A stretch of 13,897 bases of DNA from Actinomycetes bacterium (GTDB lineage Bacteria; Actinomycetota; Actinomycetes; Propionibacteriales; Propionibacteriaceae), in assembly GCA_023392635.1 (NCBI GenBank), contig JAEVYS010000017.1, positions 1 to 13,897 of the forward strand, written 5' to 3'. Below the pieces are notes generated by a model that saw only the letters and a program-made list of their open reading frames with translations, had not been told where the DNA came from and made no database searches. Below, one piece after another: positions 1-6,949 of the stretch (positions are counted from its first letter, which is position 1; each line of letters begins with the position of its first letter). Made by a program: the position numbers and the translations under genes.

Positions 1-53
1 CTCCTCCCGGGGCCCGGCCCGCCCACAACCGAACCCGTCCGAGGTAGAAGACG
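1..53. other. Leader before the methyltransferase gene
   Basis: Fifty-three bases hold no coding signal that I can recognise apart from the GAGG ribosome-binding site at 41-44. The first 20 bases are almost pure G and C and could be the tail of an upstream gene or hairpin cut by the window edge. Confidence 0.5.
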
Positions 54-917
54 ATGACCGTCGCTCCGATCGAACTCCCCGAGCCCTCGCAGGCCGTCCT
101 CCGGGCCGCCCGAGCGTTGCAGCGCCGTCAGGAGCGGAAGGACAGGGGACTGTTCCTGGTGGAGGGCCGGCAGGCCGTCCGCGAGGCGCTTCGGGTGCCC
201 GGACTGGTGGAGGCGGTGTTCTTCCGCTGGGCCTCTGCGATGGACAACATCGACCTCTTCGAACTGGCCCGTGAGGCGGGAGTCGCCTACTACGGCGTGA
301 GCGAGCAGAACCTGGCCACGCTGACCGACACGGTGACGCCGCAGGGCGTGGTCGCCGTCGCGCGGACCCTGGACGTGACGCTGAAGAGCGTGCTCGGCAA
401 GAAGGCCAAGAAGGACGACAAGCCCCGCAAGAAGCACCGCCGCAAGGACGTGTCGCTCGTGGTCATCTGCGCCCAGGTGCGTGACCCGGGCAACGCAGGC
501 ACCGTCATCCGGTGCGCGGACGCCTTCGGCGCGGACGCGGTCATCCTGAGCTCCGACTCCGTCGAGGTGTACAACCCGAAGACGGTCCGTGCCAGCGTGG
601 GCAGCATCTTCCACCTGCCCATCGTGGTGGGGGCCGACCTCGTCGAGGCGATCGAGGCCTGCCGGGCTGCCGGCATGCAGATCTTCGCCACCGACGGTGC
701 GGCAGGCACCGACCTGACCGACCTCGACGCCGACCTGGAGAAGCCCACGGCCTGGGTCATGGGCAACGAGTCGTGGGGTCTCCCGGTCGAGCACCTCGCC
801 CTGGCCGACCACACCGTGGCCGTGCCCATCTACGGGCAGGCCGAGAGCCTTAATCTGGCCACGGCGGCGGCCGTGTGCCTGTACGCCAGCGCCAGCGCGC
901 AGCGCGCGTCCAACTGA
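54..917 (+). CDS. SpoU/TrmH-family (SPOUT) 23S rRNA 2'-O-methyltransferase
   Basis: This is a 287-residue RNA ribose 2'-O-methyltransferase that uses S-adenosylmethionine and acts on rRNA in the cytoplasm. The N-terminal part (about 10-105) resembles the SpoU substrate-binding domain. The C-terminal SPOUT domain shows all three SpoU motifs: NAGTVIRCADAFGADAV (147-163) with the conserved N and R, VMGNESWGLP (235-244), and SLNLATAAAVCLY (265-277), which form the trefoil-knot cofactor pocket. Between the domains lies a strongly basic stretch (111-132, many Lys/Arg) that could contact RNA. The ATG at 54 has GAGG at 41-44 nine bases upstream. Its position just before pheS matches the tsnR/rRNA methyltransferase slot of actinobacteria, where rplT usually lies upstream (outside this window). 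Family assignment is firm; the exact rRNA nucleotide modified cannot be read from the sequence. Confidence 0.93.
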   Translation: MTVAPIELPEPSQAVLRAARALQRRQERKDRGLFLVEGRQAVREALRVPGLVEAVFFRWASAMDNIDLFELAREAGVAYYGVSEQNLATLTDTVTPQGVVAVARTLDVTLKSVLGKKAKKDDKPRKKHRRKDVSLVVICAQVRDPGNAGTVIRCADAFGADAVILSSDSVEVYNPKTVRASVGSIFHLPIVVGADLVEAIEACRAAGMQIFATDGAAGTDLTDLDADLEKPTAWVMGNESWGLPVEHLALADHTVAVPIYGQAESLNLATAAAVCLYASASAQRASN

Positions 918-935
918 CACAGGAGAACCACCACC

Positions 936-2027
936 GTGCCCGGAGACCAACCGGCAGACCTCTCGACGAACGCGATCGAACAACTGGTGAGCCGGGCCCT
1001 CGCGGCCTTCGCGGAGGCCGGGTCAGGGGCCGAGCTGAAGGCGGCCCGCGTGGCCCACACCGGTGAGCGCGCACCGCTCGCCCTCGCCAACCGCGCGATC
1101 GGCTCCCTGCCCGGCCCCGAGCGCAAGGACGCGGGCCAGCGACTGGGCGCCGCCCGCGCCGCCGTGGCGGAAGCGCTGGCCCGCCGCGAGGCCGAGATCG
1201 GCTCGGTTGAGTTGCAGGCGCGGCTCGCGGCCGAGCGTATCGACGTGACCCTCCCGGTCGAGCTCTTCCCGGTGGGCGCGCAGCACCCCATCACGGCGCT
1301 GATGGACCTCATGAACGACGTCTTCCTCAACATGGGCTGGGAGGTCGCCGAAGGCCCCGAGGCCGAGGGCGAGTGGCTGAACTTCGACGCCCTGAACATC
1401 GGCCCCGACCACCCCGCGCGGGGCACCACCGACACCCTCTTCGTCGCGCCGATCGAGAACCAGGTGGTGCTCCGCACGCACACCTCGCCGGTGCAGATCC
1501 GCTCGATGCTCGACCGCCCGCTGCCGATCTACGTGGTCTGCCCCGGCAAGGTCTACCGCGCCGACGAGTTCGACGCCACCCACGTACCGGTGTTCCACCA
1601 GATCGAGGGGCTCGTCGTCGACCAGGGCATCTCGCTGGCGCACCTGAAGGGCACCCTCGACCACCTCGCGAGGTCGATGTTCGGCGACGACATCGAGACC
1701 CGGATGCGCCCGCATTACTTCCCGTTCACCGAGCCCTCGGCCGAGGTCGACCTGAAGTGCTTCGTGTGCCACGGCACGTCGGTCGGGAACCCGGACGCGC
1801 CCTGCCGTACGTGCAAGTCGCAGGGGTGGATCGAGTGGGGCGGCTGCGGCGTGGTCAACCCTCGGGTGCTCGCCGCGTGCGGGATCGACACCGACCTGTA
1901 CTCCGGGTTCGCGTTCGGCATGGGAATCGAGCGCACGCTGATGTTCCGGAACAACGCCGCGGACATGCGTGACATGGTGGAGGGCGACGTGCGGTTCAGC
2001 CGCTCACTGAAGGGGATGGCACGATGA
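936..2027 (+). CDS. pheS: Phenylalanine-tRNA ligase alpha subunit
   Basis: This is the catalytic alpha subunit (363 aa) of the (alpha-beta)2 phenylalanyl-tRNA synthetase, which charges tRNA-Phe. Residues 1-105 form the helical coiled-coil arm that binds tRNA. The class II core follows: LRTHTSPVQIRSM (179-191), motif 2 with VYRADEFDATHVPVFHQ (206-222), and motif 3 with GFAFGMGIERTLMFR (324-338), including the ATP-binding Arg. An insert carries CxxC...CxxC (C275, C278, C290, C293), a probable structural zinc site seen in many actinobacterial PheS proteins. The start is GTG at 936, with AGGAGAA at 921-927 eight bases before it. The methyltransferase stop is 18 bases upstream, and the stop overlaps the pheT start in ATGA, so the two subunits are probably translationally coupled. 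Confidence 0.98.
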   Translation: MPGDQPADLSTNAIEQLVSRALAAFAEAGSGAELKAARVAHTGERAPLALANRAIGSLPGPERKDAGQRLGAARAAVAEALARREAEIGSVELQARLAAERIDVTLPVELFPVGAQHPITALMDLMNDVFLNMGWEVAEGPEAEGEWLNFDALNIGPDHPARGTTDTLFVAPIENQVVLRTHTSPVQIRSMLDRPLPIYVVCPGKVYRADEFDATHVPVFHQIEGLVVDQGISLAHLKGTLDHLARSMFGDDIETRMRPHYFPFTEPSAEVDLKCFVCHGTSVGNPDAPCRTCKSQGWIEWGGCGVVNPRVLAACGIDTDLYSGFAFGMGIERTLMFRNNAADMRDMVEGDVRFSRSLKGMAR

Positions 2028-4540
2028 GGGCGCCGCTGAGCTGGCTCGCCGAGCACGTCGACCTGCCCGCGGGCCTCACCGGTCGCGAGTTGGGCGAGGT
2101 GCTGATCCGCGCGGGGCTCGAGGTCGAGAAGGTCGAGCAGCTGGGCGCCGACGTCACCGGCCCGGTGGTCGTCGGGCGCGTCCTCGCCTACGCGGACGAG
2201 CCCCAGAAGAACGGCAAGACCATCCGTTGGGTCCAGGTCGACGTCGGCCCGGAGCACAACCAGCCGCATCCCGACTTCCCGGACGGCTGCCGCAGCGTGG
2301 TCTGCGGCGCGAACAACTTCGCCGTCGGCGACCTGGTGGTGGTCTCGCTGCCCGGTGCCGTCCTGGCCGGCGGCTTCGCCATCGCCGCGCGCAAGACCTA
2401 CGGCCACACCTCCGACGGCATGATCTGCGCGGAGGACGAGCTGGGCATCGGGCACGACCACACCGGCATCATCGTGCTGCCGACCGTCGACGACTCGGGA
2501 CTCGCCCTGCGACCGGGCGACGACCCGTCCGGCGTGCTCCACCTCCGCGACGACGTCCTGGACATCGACGTGAGCCCCGACATCGGCTACTGCCTCAGCA
2601 TCCGTGGCCTGGCCCGCGAGGCCGGCCAGAACCTCGGCGTCGCCTTCACCGACGTCATCGACCGGCCCACGCCCGGGACGAAGCTGGACGGCTACCCGGT
2701 GCGTCTCGAGGACGCCGCCTGCCCGCTCTTCGTCGCCCTCGGCGTTGCGGGTATCGACCCGTCCCGGCCCACCCCGCGCTGGATGGCCCGGCGCCTGGTC
2801 ATGTCCGGCATGCGCTCGATCTCGCTCGCCGTCGACATCACCAACTACGTCATGCTCGAGACCGGGCAGCCGCTGCACGCGTACGACGCCTCCCTGCTGC
2901 ACGGCCCGATCGTGGTGCGTAAGGCGCGGCCCGGAGAGACCCTCGTCACGCTCGACGACGTCCCCCGCTCCCTCGATCCGGCCGACCTCCTGATCACCGA
3001 CGACACCGGGCCCATCGGCCTGGCCGGGGTGATGGGCGGCCAGTCCACCGAGTTGCGGGAAAGCACCACCGACGTGGTGATCGAGGCCGCGAACTTCGAC
3101 CCGGTGACGATCTCGCGGACGTTGCGGCGCCACAACCTCCCCTCGGAGGCGTCCAAGCGCTTCCACCGTGGTGTCGACCCCGAGGCGGCCTACAGCGCGG
3201 CACACCTGGCGGCACGCCTGCTCGTCGAACTGGCCGGCGGCACGCTGTCGCCCGCCGAAACCGTCGCCGGCTCGGTGCCGGCCATGCCGGTGCAGTCGAT
3301 CGAGGCCGGGCTGCCGTCCCGGGTCCTCGGCGTCGACGTCGAGGACGCCCGCGTGGTGGAGATCCTTCGGGCCAGCGGTTGCGATGTCGAGGTCAGCGGA
3401 CGCCGACTCAGCCTGGTACCGCCGACGTGGCGCCCCGACCTCGTCGACCCGTACGACTACGTCGAGGAGGTGGGCAGGAAGATCGGCTTCGACCAGCTGC
3501 CCTCCGTCGTGCCGTCGGCGCCCGTCGGTCGGGGGCTCACCAGGAGCCAGCGGGCCCGCAGGGCCGTCGGTGCGAAGCTGGCGGACGCGGGCTTCGTCGA
3601 GGTGCTGACGTTCCCGTTCTGCGCGGCCGAGGACCTCGACCGGATGGGGATCGCTGCCGATGATCGGCGCCGCTCCCTGGTCCGACTGGCCAACCCGCTG
3701 GCGGAGACGGCGCCCTACCTGCGCACGTCGATCCTGCCCGGGCTGTTCGCGGCCGTGGGACGCAACACCTCCCGCGGCAACGACGATCTCGCTCTGTACG
3801 AGGCGGGCAGTGTGTTCTTCGCCGGGAACGGCAAGGCCGCCCCCATTCCTTCGGTGCTGGCACGGCCCACCCCCTCAGAACTCGCCGAGATCGAGGCGGC
3901 CCTGCCGGCCCAGCCCCGTCACCTCGCCGCCGTGGTGTGCGGCCAGTGGCGGCGCACCGGCTGGCAGGGCGAGGCGGTCGCGGCCGGCTGGCCCCACGCG
4001 TTCGCCTTCGCCGACCTCGCCGCCGCCGCGCTGGGCGCGGTCCTGGAGCGTCGGGCGGCGGAAGTCGCGCCGTGGCACCCGGGCCGGTGCGCCGAACTGG
4101 TGCTCTCCGATGAGGTCGTCGGCCATGCCGGCGAGCTCCATCCGGGAGTCGTCCAGGCGTTCGGCCTGCCCGAGCGGACGGCTGCGGTGGAGCTCGACCT
4201 CGACGCGCTGGTTCGGCTGGCCCCCACGACGGGCTCGATCCTTCCGGTCTCGGGACACCCGGTCGCCAAGGAGGACGTGGCCCTGGTGGTGCCCGACGGT
4301 GTCGGTGCCGGCAGCGTGCAGCAGGCGCTGGCGGACGGGGCGGGGGAGCTCCTGGAGTCGATCAGCCTCTTCGACGTGTACACCGGCGGCCAGGTGCCGC
4401 CCGGGCACCGCTCCCTGGCGTTCGCCCTGCGGTTCCGTGCGCCCGACCGCACGCTGACCGACTCGGAGACGGCCGCTGCCCGTGATGCGGCGGTGGCCCT
4501 CGCCGCAGCCCGCTGCGGAGCGGTCCTGCGCGCTTTCTGA
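2024..4540 (+). CDS. pheT: Phenylalanine-tRNA ligase beta subunit
   Basis: This is the beta subunit (838 aa) of phenylalanyl-tRNA synthetase, which handles tRNA recognition and editing of mischarged Tyr-tRNA-Phe. Visible domains in order are an N-terminal EMAP/OB-type tRNA-binding domain (about 40-150), the B3/B4 editing domain (about 215-400), the B5 DNA-binding-like domain (about 420-490), a catalytically inactive class II core (about 500-730), and a C-terminal ferredoxin-fold anticodon-binding domain (about 745-838; GHPVAKEDVALVVP and LFDVYTGGQVPPGHRSLAF). The length is normal for the long bacterial beta subunit and I see no interruption. The ATG at 2024 overlaps the pheS TGA, with AGGGG at 2011-2015 as ribosome-binding site. 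No arg biosynthesis gene follows, although argC often follows pheT in actinobacteria. Confidence 0.98.
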   Translation: MRAPLSWLAEHVDLPAGLTGRELGEVLIRAGLEVEKVEQLGADVTGPVVVGRVLAYADEPQKNGKTIRWVQVDVGPEHNQPHPDFPDGCRSVVCGANNFAVGDLVVVSLPGAVLAGGFAIAARKTYGHTSDGMICAEDELGIGHDHTGIIVLPTVDDSGLALRPGDDPSGVLHLRDDVLDIDVSPDIGYCLSIRGLAREAGQNLGVAFTDVIDRPTPGTKLDGYPVRLEDAACPLFVALGVAGIDPSRPTPRWMARRLVMSGMRSISLAVDITNYVMLETGQPLHAYDASLLHGPIVVRKARPGETLVTLDDVPRSLDPADLLITDDTGPIGLAGVMGGQSTELRESTTDVVIEAANFDPVTISRTLRRHNLPSEASKRFHRGVDPEAAYSAAHLAARLLVELAGGTLSPAETVAGSVPAMPVQSIEAGLPSRVLGVDVEDARVVEILRASGCDVEVSGRRLSLVPPTWRPDLVDPYDYVEEVGRKIGFDQLPSVVPSAPVGRGLTRSQRARRAVGAKLADAGFVEVLTFPFCAAEDLDRMGIAADDRRRSLVRLANPLAETAPYLRTSILPGLFAAVGRNTSRGNDDLALYEAGSVFFAGNGKAAPIPSVLARPTPSELAEIEAALPAQPRHLAAVVCGQWRRTGWQGEAVAAGWPHAFAFADLAAAALGAVLERRAAEVAPWHPGRCAELVLSDEVVGHAGELHPGVVQAFGLPERTAAVELDLDALVRLAPTTGSILPVSGHPVAKEDVALVVPDGVGAGSVQQALADGAGELLESISLFDVYTGGQVPPGHRSLAFALRFRAPDRTLTDSETAAARDAAVALAAARCGAVLRAF

Positions 4541-4571
4541 TCGCAGCGGATCGTTCGATCGCGTCGGCCGT

Positions 4572-4595
4572 CGGCCGTCGCGAGGGGGACGGCCG
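4572..4595 (+). terminator. Candidate terminator hairpin after pheT
   Basis: A perfect 8-bp stem, CGGCCGTC (4572-4579) with GACGGCCG (4588-4595), encloses an 8-nt loop and extends by a G-T and a G-C pair on the outside. It begins 32 bases after the pheT stop. There is no T-tract, which is common for high-GC actinobacterial terminators. The left arm lies in a short direct repeat of CGTCGGC. Termination is inferred from position and stem strength. Confidence 0.5.
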
Positions 4596-4652
4596 GCTTC
4601 CGGCGACCGCGTCGCGATCCTGCACCGTCGCATTCCGTGGCGTTATCCGGAT

Positions 4653-4846
4653 GTCCCCGCATGGGGGACCTGAGTTTCGACAGATGCGTCCCCTTCCGGG
4701 TGACAAATGGTCGATTCCCAGGCGACTTCGTTGATTTGCCCGATCAAATAATCCCGACGTCCCCGTTCGGGGGACAAATGCGTGCTTAATGGGTGTCATC
4801 CGCAGGGGTGACCCTCGCCCGTTTGGGTGACGCTCTAGGGAGTGAC
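4653..4846. promoter_or_regulatory. Array of palindromic operator-like sites, GTC(A/C)CC-N4/5-GG(T/G)GAC
   Basis: Six sites share one design. Two are perfect 6-bp inverted repeats: GTCCCC-GCATG-GGGGAC (4653-4669) and GTCCCC-GTTCG-GGGGAC (4759-4775). GTCCCC-TTCC-GGGTGAC (4688-4704) has one mismatch, and GTCATCC-GCAG-GGGTGAC (4795-4812) has one G-T pair. Two weaker 18-bp sites, CTCGCCC-GTTT-GGGTGAC (4814-4831) and GACGCTC-TAGG-GAGTGAC (4829-4846), keep the right half and about 5 of 7 left positions. The second and third sites are also both followed by ACAAATG. Repeated dyads with 17-18 bp spacing suggest binding of a dimeric regulator. They could instead act as small RNA hairpins if transcribed. 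The regulator is not identified. Confidence 0.6.
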
Positions 4847-4862
4847 AAGGGATTTTGACCGC

Positions 4863-4880
4863 TTGCCGGGGGGGTGGCAA
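4863..4880. repeat. Inverted repeat around a G7 tract
   Basis: TTGCC (4863-4867) pairs with GGCAA (4876-4880) around a loop of seven G and one T. It lies between the palindrome array and the candidate promoter. It could be a protein-binding site, and a run of seven G is also a possible slippage site. Function is unknown. Confidence 0.35.
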
Positions 4881-4937
4881 AACGTTAACCAAGATCAATC
4901 AGGAGCCTGCACGACCCCATCAAAGTTCATTCGTTGT

Positions 4938-4965
4938 TTGTACCCGGAATGCGCGCGCGGATAAC
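4938..4965 (+). promoter_or_regulatory. Candidate vegetative-type promoter for the SipW cluster
   Basis: TTGTAC (4938-4943) and GATAAC (4960-4965) are separated by 16 bp. This would place a transcription start near 4972, about 40 bases before the GTG at 5015. The -10 box matches 4 of 6 consensus bases and the -35 box only its TTG, so the match is moderate. A TTGACC at 4855-4860 next to the last palindrome could serve as an alternative -35, but no good -10 follows it. Confidence 0.35.
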
Positions 4966-5014
4966 CTCTTACTACTCATCCGACCATTGGGGATACAAAG
5001 AAAGGGCACCTTCA

Positions 5015-5614
5015 GTGACCAGCAACACCACCACCGAGACCAAGCGGCAGAGGGGCCGCAAGGTCGCAGCGATCCTGGCCGGGGGCCTCGTCCTCGGCGT
5101 GGGCACCATGGCAACCCTGGCGTCGTGGAACGACTCCGAGTTCGCCAACGCCACGTTCAGCTCCGGCACGTTCAAGCTCCAGGGGAGCACGAACGGGACC
5201 CTGTTCGCAGACCACGCCACGTCGCCCGGCGCCGGCCTCACCTTCACCGCCCCGTTCAGCAACCTGCAGCCGGGCTCCGTCGTGTACGCGCCCTTCGCTG
5301 TGCAGCTCACGTCCGACACCACGAATGACGCGACGGTGACGGTCTCCGCCACCAGCACGGGAACCGTCACCGGCCTGAGCTACCAGCTCATCAGGGCGAG
5401 CGCGTTCGGCTGCGACGCATCGACCACGGGGACGAACGTCGTGGCGTCGAGCGCGGTCGGAACCGCGGCGGGTGCTGTGACCTTCGATCTCACCAAGACC
5501 GGCGCCACCAACACCGCCTACCTCTGCTTCAAGGTCACCGCGGACACGTCCATGGGCCAGGGCCAGGTCGGCTCCGGCGTCTGGCAGTTCAACGCTGTCT
5601 CCAAGGCGAACTGA
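5015..5614 (+). CDS. TasA/camelysin-like exported protein with SipW-type signal peptide
   Basis: This 199-residue protein is predicted to be exported and cleaved by the neighbouring SipW-type peptidase. It has a basic N-terminus (KRQRGRK, 10-16), a hydrophobic core (about 17-33), then ATLASWNDSEFANATFSSG (33-51), the junction pattern of SipW-dependent substrates such as TasA and camelysin. The mature part is rich in Thr/Ser/Val and beta-prone, with LQPGSVVYAPFAVQL (84-98) resembling the PG-containing strand of that family. C133 and C171 could form a disulfide. I place the start at GTG 5015, with GAAAGGG (5000-5006) eight bases upstream. A TTG at 4934 would add 27 residues covering the promoter region and has no good ribosome-binding site. 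By analogy it may be a fibre-forming or matrix subunit; the family match is by pattern and the function is inferred. Confidence 0.8.
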   Translation: MTSNTTTETKRQRGRKVAAILAGGLVLGVGTMATLASWNDSEFANATFSSGTFKLQGSTNGTLFADHATSPGAGLTFTAPFSNLQPGSVVYAPFAVQLTSDTTNDATVTVSATSTGTVTGLSYQLIRASAFGCDASTTGTNVVASSAVGTAAGAVTFDLTKTGATNTAYLCFKVTADTSMGQGQVGSGVWQFNAVSKAN

Positions 5615-5630
5615 CCCAGGGATCACGAAT

Positions 5631-5663
5631 CCGGCCGGACTGCCGTGCGCGGCGTCCGGCCGG
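5631..5663 (+). terminator. Strong intercistronic hairpin between substrate and sipW genes
   Basis: CCGGCCGGAC (5631-5640) pairs perfectly with GTCCGGCCGG (5654-5663). Inside it, GCCG (5642-5645) pairs with CGGC (5650-5653) around a TGCG tetraloop, leaving one bulged T. The total is 14 bp. It begins 17 bases after the stop of the exported protein and ends about 22 bases before the sipW ribosome-binding site. No T-tract follows, so it may be a partial terminator or an mRNA-stabilising end rather than a full stop. Confidence 0.6.
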
Positions 5664-5701
5664 GTCCGACCAGGTACGACGAACCAGAGGAACCCTCCAC
5701 C

Positions 5702-6949
5702 ATGGCCAGTGATCGACCCCGCAGGGCGGCCGAGAACGTGCCCAGCCGCGCCCTGACGGGCGGCGGCTTCGCTGCGTTCCGGCAGCGTGTGGTCGATGCG
5801 GTCCTGTGGACGCTCGGGGCCCTGGGCCTGGTCAGCCTCCTTGCGGCCGTCGCCGCGCACATCTGGGGCTTCTCCTTCATCCTGTTCTCGACCGGGTCGA
5901 TGACCCCGACCATCCCGGCCGGATCCGCCGCGCTGGTGCGGCTGCTCCCCGCGGACGAGTTCAAGGTCGGCGACGTGACCACCGTGGAGCGGCCCGGCCA
6001 ACTCCCCATCACGCACCGCATCACCTCGATCACACCTCTGGACGGTTCGCCGTCCGCCCGTGTGGTCACCATGCGCGGCGACGCCAACGCAGCGGACGAC
6101 CCCGAGCCCTACGTCATCACCGACGCCCGTCTCGTCGTGGCATCCATGCCCGGCGTGGCCGGCTGGTTCACCAGCTTCCGGGACCCGCGCCTGATGGGCC
6201 TGCTCACCCTGGTGGCAGGGGGTCTGGTCACGTGGGCATTCTGGCCGCGCCAGGCGCGCCGGGCGACGCTGGTCGCTGCCGCTGCCGTGGCGGCCACCGC
6301 ACCGCTGCTGACCGCCACCGAGGCGCAGGCTGCACAGACCGAGTACCAGGTGGTGGGGGAGCACCTCGTGCTCACCGTCGTCTCCGACGATGACGCGATG
6401 GCCTCGATGGTGCCCGGACAGTCCGTCTTGTGGCAGGTCGGCATCGCGACGAAGGGCGACGAGGAGGGAGCGATCCACGTCGGGCTCGGCCTGGCGGAGG
6501 GCTCGGTCGCCGCCGACGCGCTCACCGTCGACGTCCTCGCATGCCCGCAGCGCTGGCAGGCGGAGGCCTGCAACGGCGACGCGCAGGCGTGGCTCATCGA
6601 CGCTCCGTTGGACCGGGCGTTCCTGCCGTCCACCCACGGCGACACGCGTGAGTTCGGCAGCACTGCCGCCGGTGACCCGATCTGGGTGCAGGTGCGCGCG
6701 ACGCTGTCCCGGCCCGAACCCCAGGTCAAGGCCACGCTGAAGCTGGACGCCTGGGGAGCAGGCGAGATCGTCAGTGCCGAATCCGACGGCGACGGTGGGC
6801 ACGGCTCGGGCAACGGCCTGGCCCACACCGGCGCGGACGGCATCGCCGAGACTCTGGCGCTGGCGGGGGCCGCGATCGGGACCGGGCTGTTGTTCGCCCG
6901 GCTCGCCGGCGGGCGCCGGCGGGACACCGACAGGGAGGTAGTGCAGTGA
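5702..6949 (+). CDS. sipW: SipW-class signal peptidase I fused to a LAHTG wall-sorted extracellular domain
   Basis: This 415-residue membrane protein joins two parts. The first (1-181) is a SipW-type signal peptidase: TM helix about 33-55, catalytic STGSMTPTIPAG with Ser66, THRI with His105 in place of the usual Lys, the MRGDAN box with Asp127, and TM helix 163-181. The Ser-His spacing of 39 is close to that reported for Bacillus SipW (40). The second part starts with Arg-rich PRQARR, a third hydrophobic segment (188-205) and an ATEAQA/AQ site like a signal-peptide cleavage site. A beta-rich domain follows (about 211-360, with C281 and C290), then an Asp/Gly/Ser linker, LAHTG (373-377), a helix and a basic tail: a cell-wall sorting signal. 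Positive residues sit correctly for N-in, four-helix topology. I chose ATG 5702 (AGAGGAA at 5686-5692); a GTG at 5645 lies inside the hairpin. It should cut the proteins on both sides. Confidence 0.88.
   Translation: MASDRPRRAAENVPSRALTGGGFAAFRQRVVDAVLWTLGALGLVSLLAAVAAHIWGFSFILFSTGSMTPTIPAGSAALVRLLPADEFKVGDVTTVERPGQLPITHRITSITPLDGSPSARVVTMRGDANAADDPEPYVITDARLVVASMPGVAGWFTSFRDPRLMGLLTLVAGGLVTWAFWPRQARRATLVAAAAVAATAPLLTATEAQAAQTEYQVVGEHLVLTVVSDDDAMASMVPGQSVLWQVGIATKGDEEGAIHVGLGLAEGSVAADALTVDVLACPQRWQAEACNGDAQAWLIDAPLDRAFLPSTHGDTREFGSTAAGDPIWVQVRATLSRPEPQVKATLKLDAWGAGEIVSAESDGDGGHGSGNGLAHTGADGIAETLALAGAAIGTGLLFARLAGGRRRDTDREVVQ

Larger units (their letters stand above)
4541..5014. other. 474-bp regulatory intergenic region upstream of the SipW cluster
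   Basis: I see no credible gene here. The stretch separates the pheST unit from the export cluster and is less GC-rich than the flanking genes. From left to right it holds the pheT terminator candidate, an array of GTC(A/C)CC/GG(T/G)GAC palindromes (4653-4846), an unrelated inverted repeat TTGAT-N7-ATCAA (4731-4747), a TTGCC/GGCAA inverted repeat around seven G residues (4863-4880), and a candidate promoter (4938-4965). A minus-strand open frame crossing it has no recognisable protein signature and runs through the palindromes, so I do not call it a gene. Confidence 0.8.

Noticed and set aside
1715..3205. 496-residue minus-strand open frame across pheS/pheT
   Set aside because: It is a shadow of highly conserved synthetase genes; long antisense frames are expected at this GC content.
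4653..4846. CRISPR array
   Set aside because: The repeated elements are short palindromes with irregular spacing and no constant repeat of 25-40 bases.
4653..4846. DosR (GGGAC...GTCCC) or PhoP (GTTCACC) boxes
   Set aside because: Half-sites face the opposite way to DosR boxes, and the PhoP core is not present.
4362..4898. 178-residue minus-strand open frame covering most of the intergenic region
   Set aside because: No signature, no good ribosome-binding site, and it runs through the palindrome array and the 3' end of pheT.
4653..4900. Riboswitch (c-di-GMP, c-di-AMP or guanidine type)
   Set aside because: I could not match the conserved cores of these classes; the repeated dyads have variable loops, unlike a single aptamer.
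4934..5614. Longer form of the exported protein starting at TTG 4934
   Set aside because: It would add 27 residues over the candidate promoter and spoil the signal-peptide N-terminus. GTG 5015 has a well-placed AAAGGG.
5012..6826. 604-residue minus-strand open frame across the SipW cluster
   Set aside because: It is antisense to two genes with clear family motifs. Its sequence is Arg/Gly/His-rich low-complexity typical of a GC-rich shadow frame, with no recognisable domain.
5645..6949. Longer SipW starting at GTG 5645
   Set aside because: The GTG lies in the loop region of the 14-bp hairpin without a ribosome-binding site; ATG 5702 follows AGAGGAA by nine bases.
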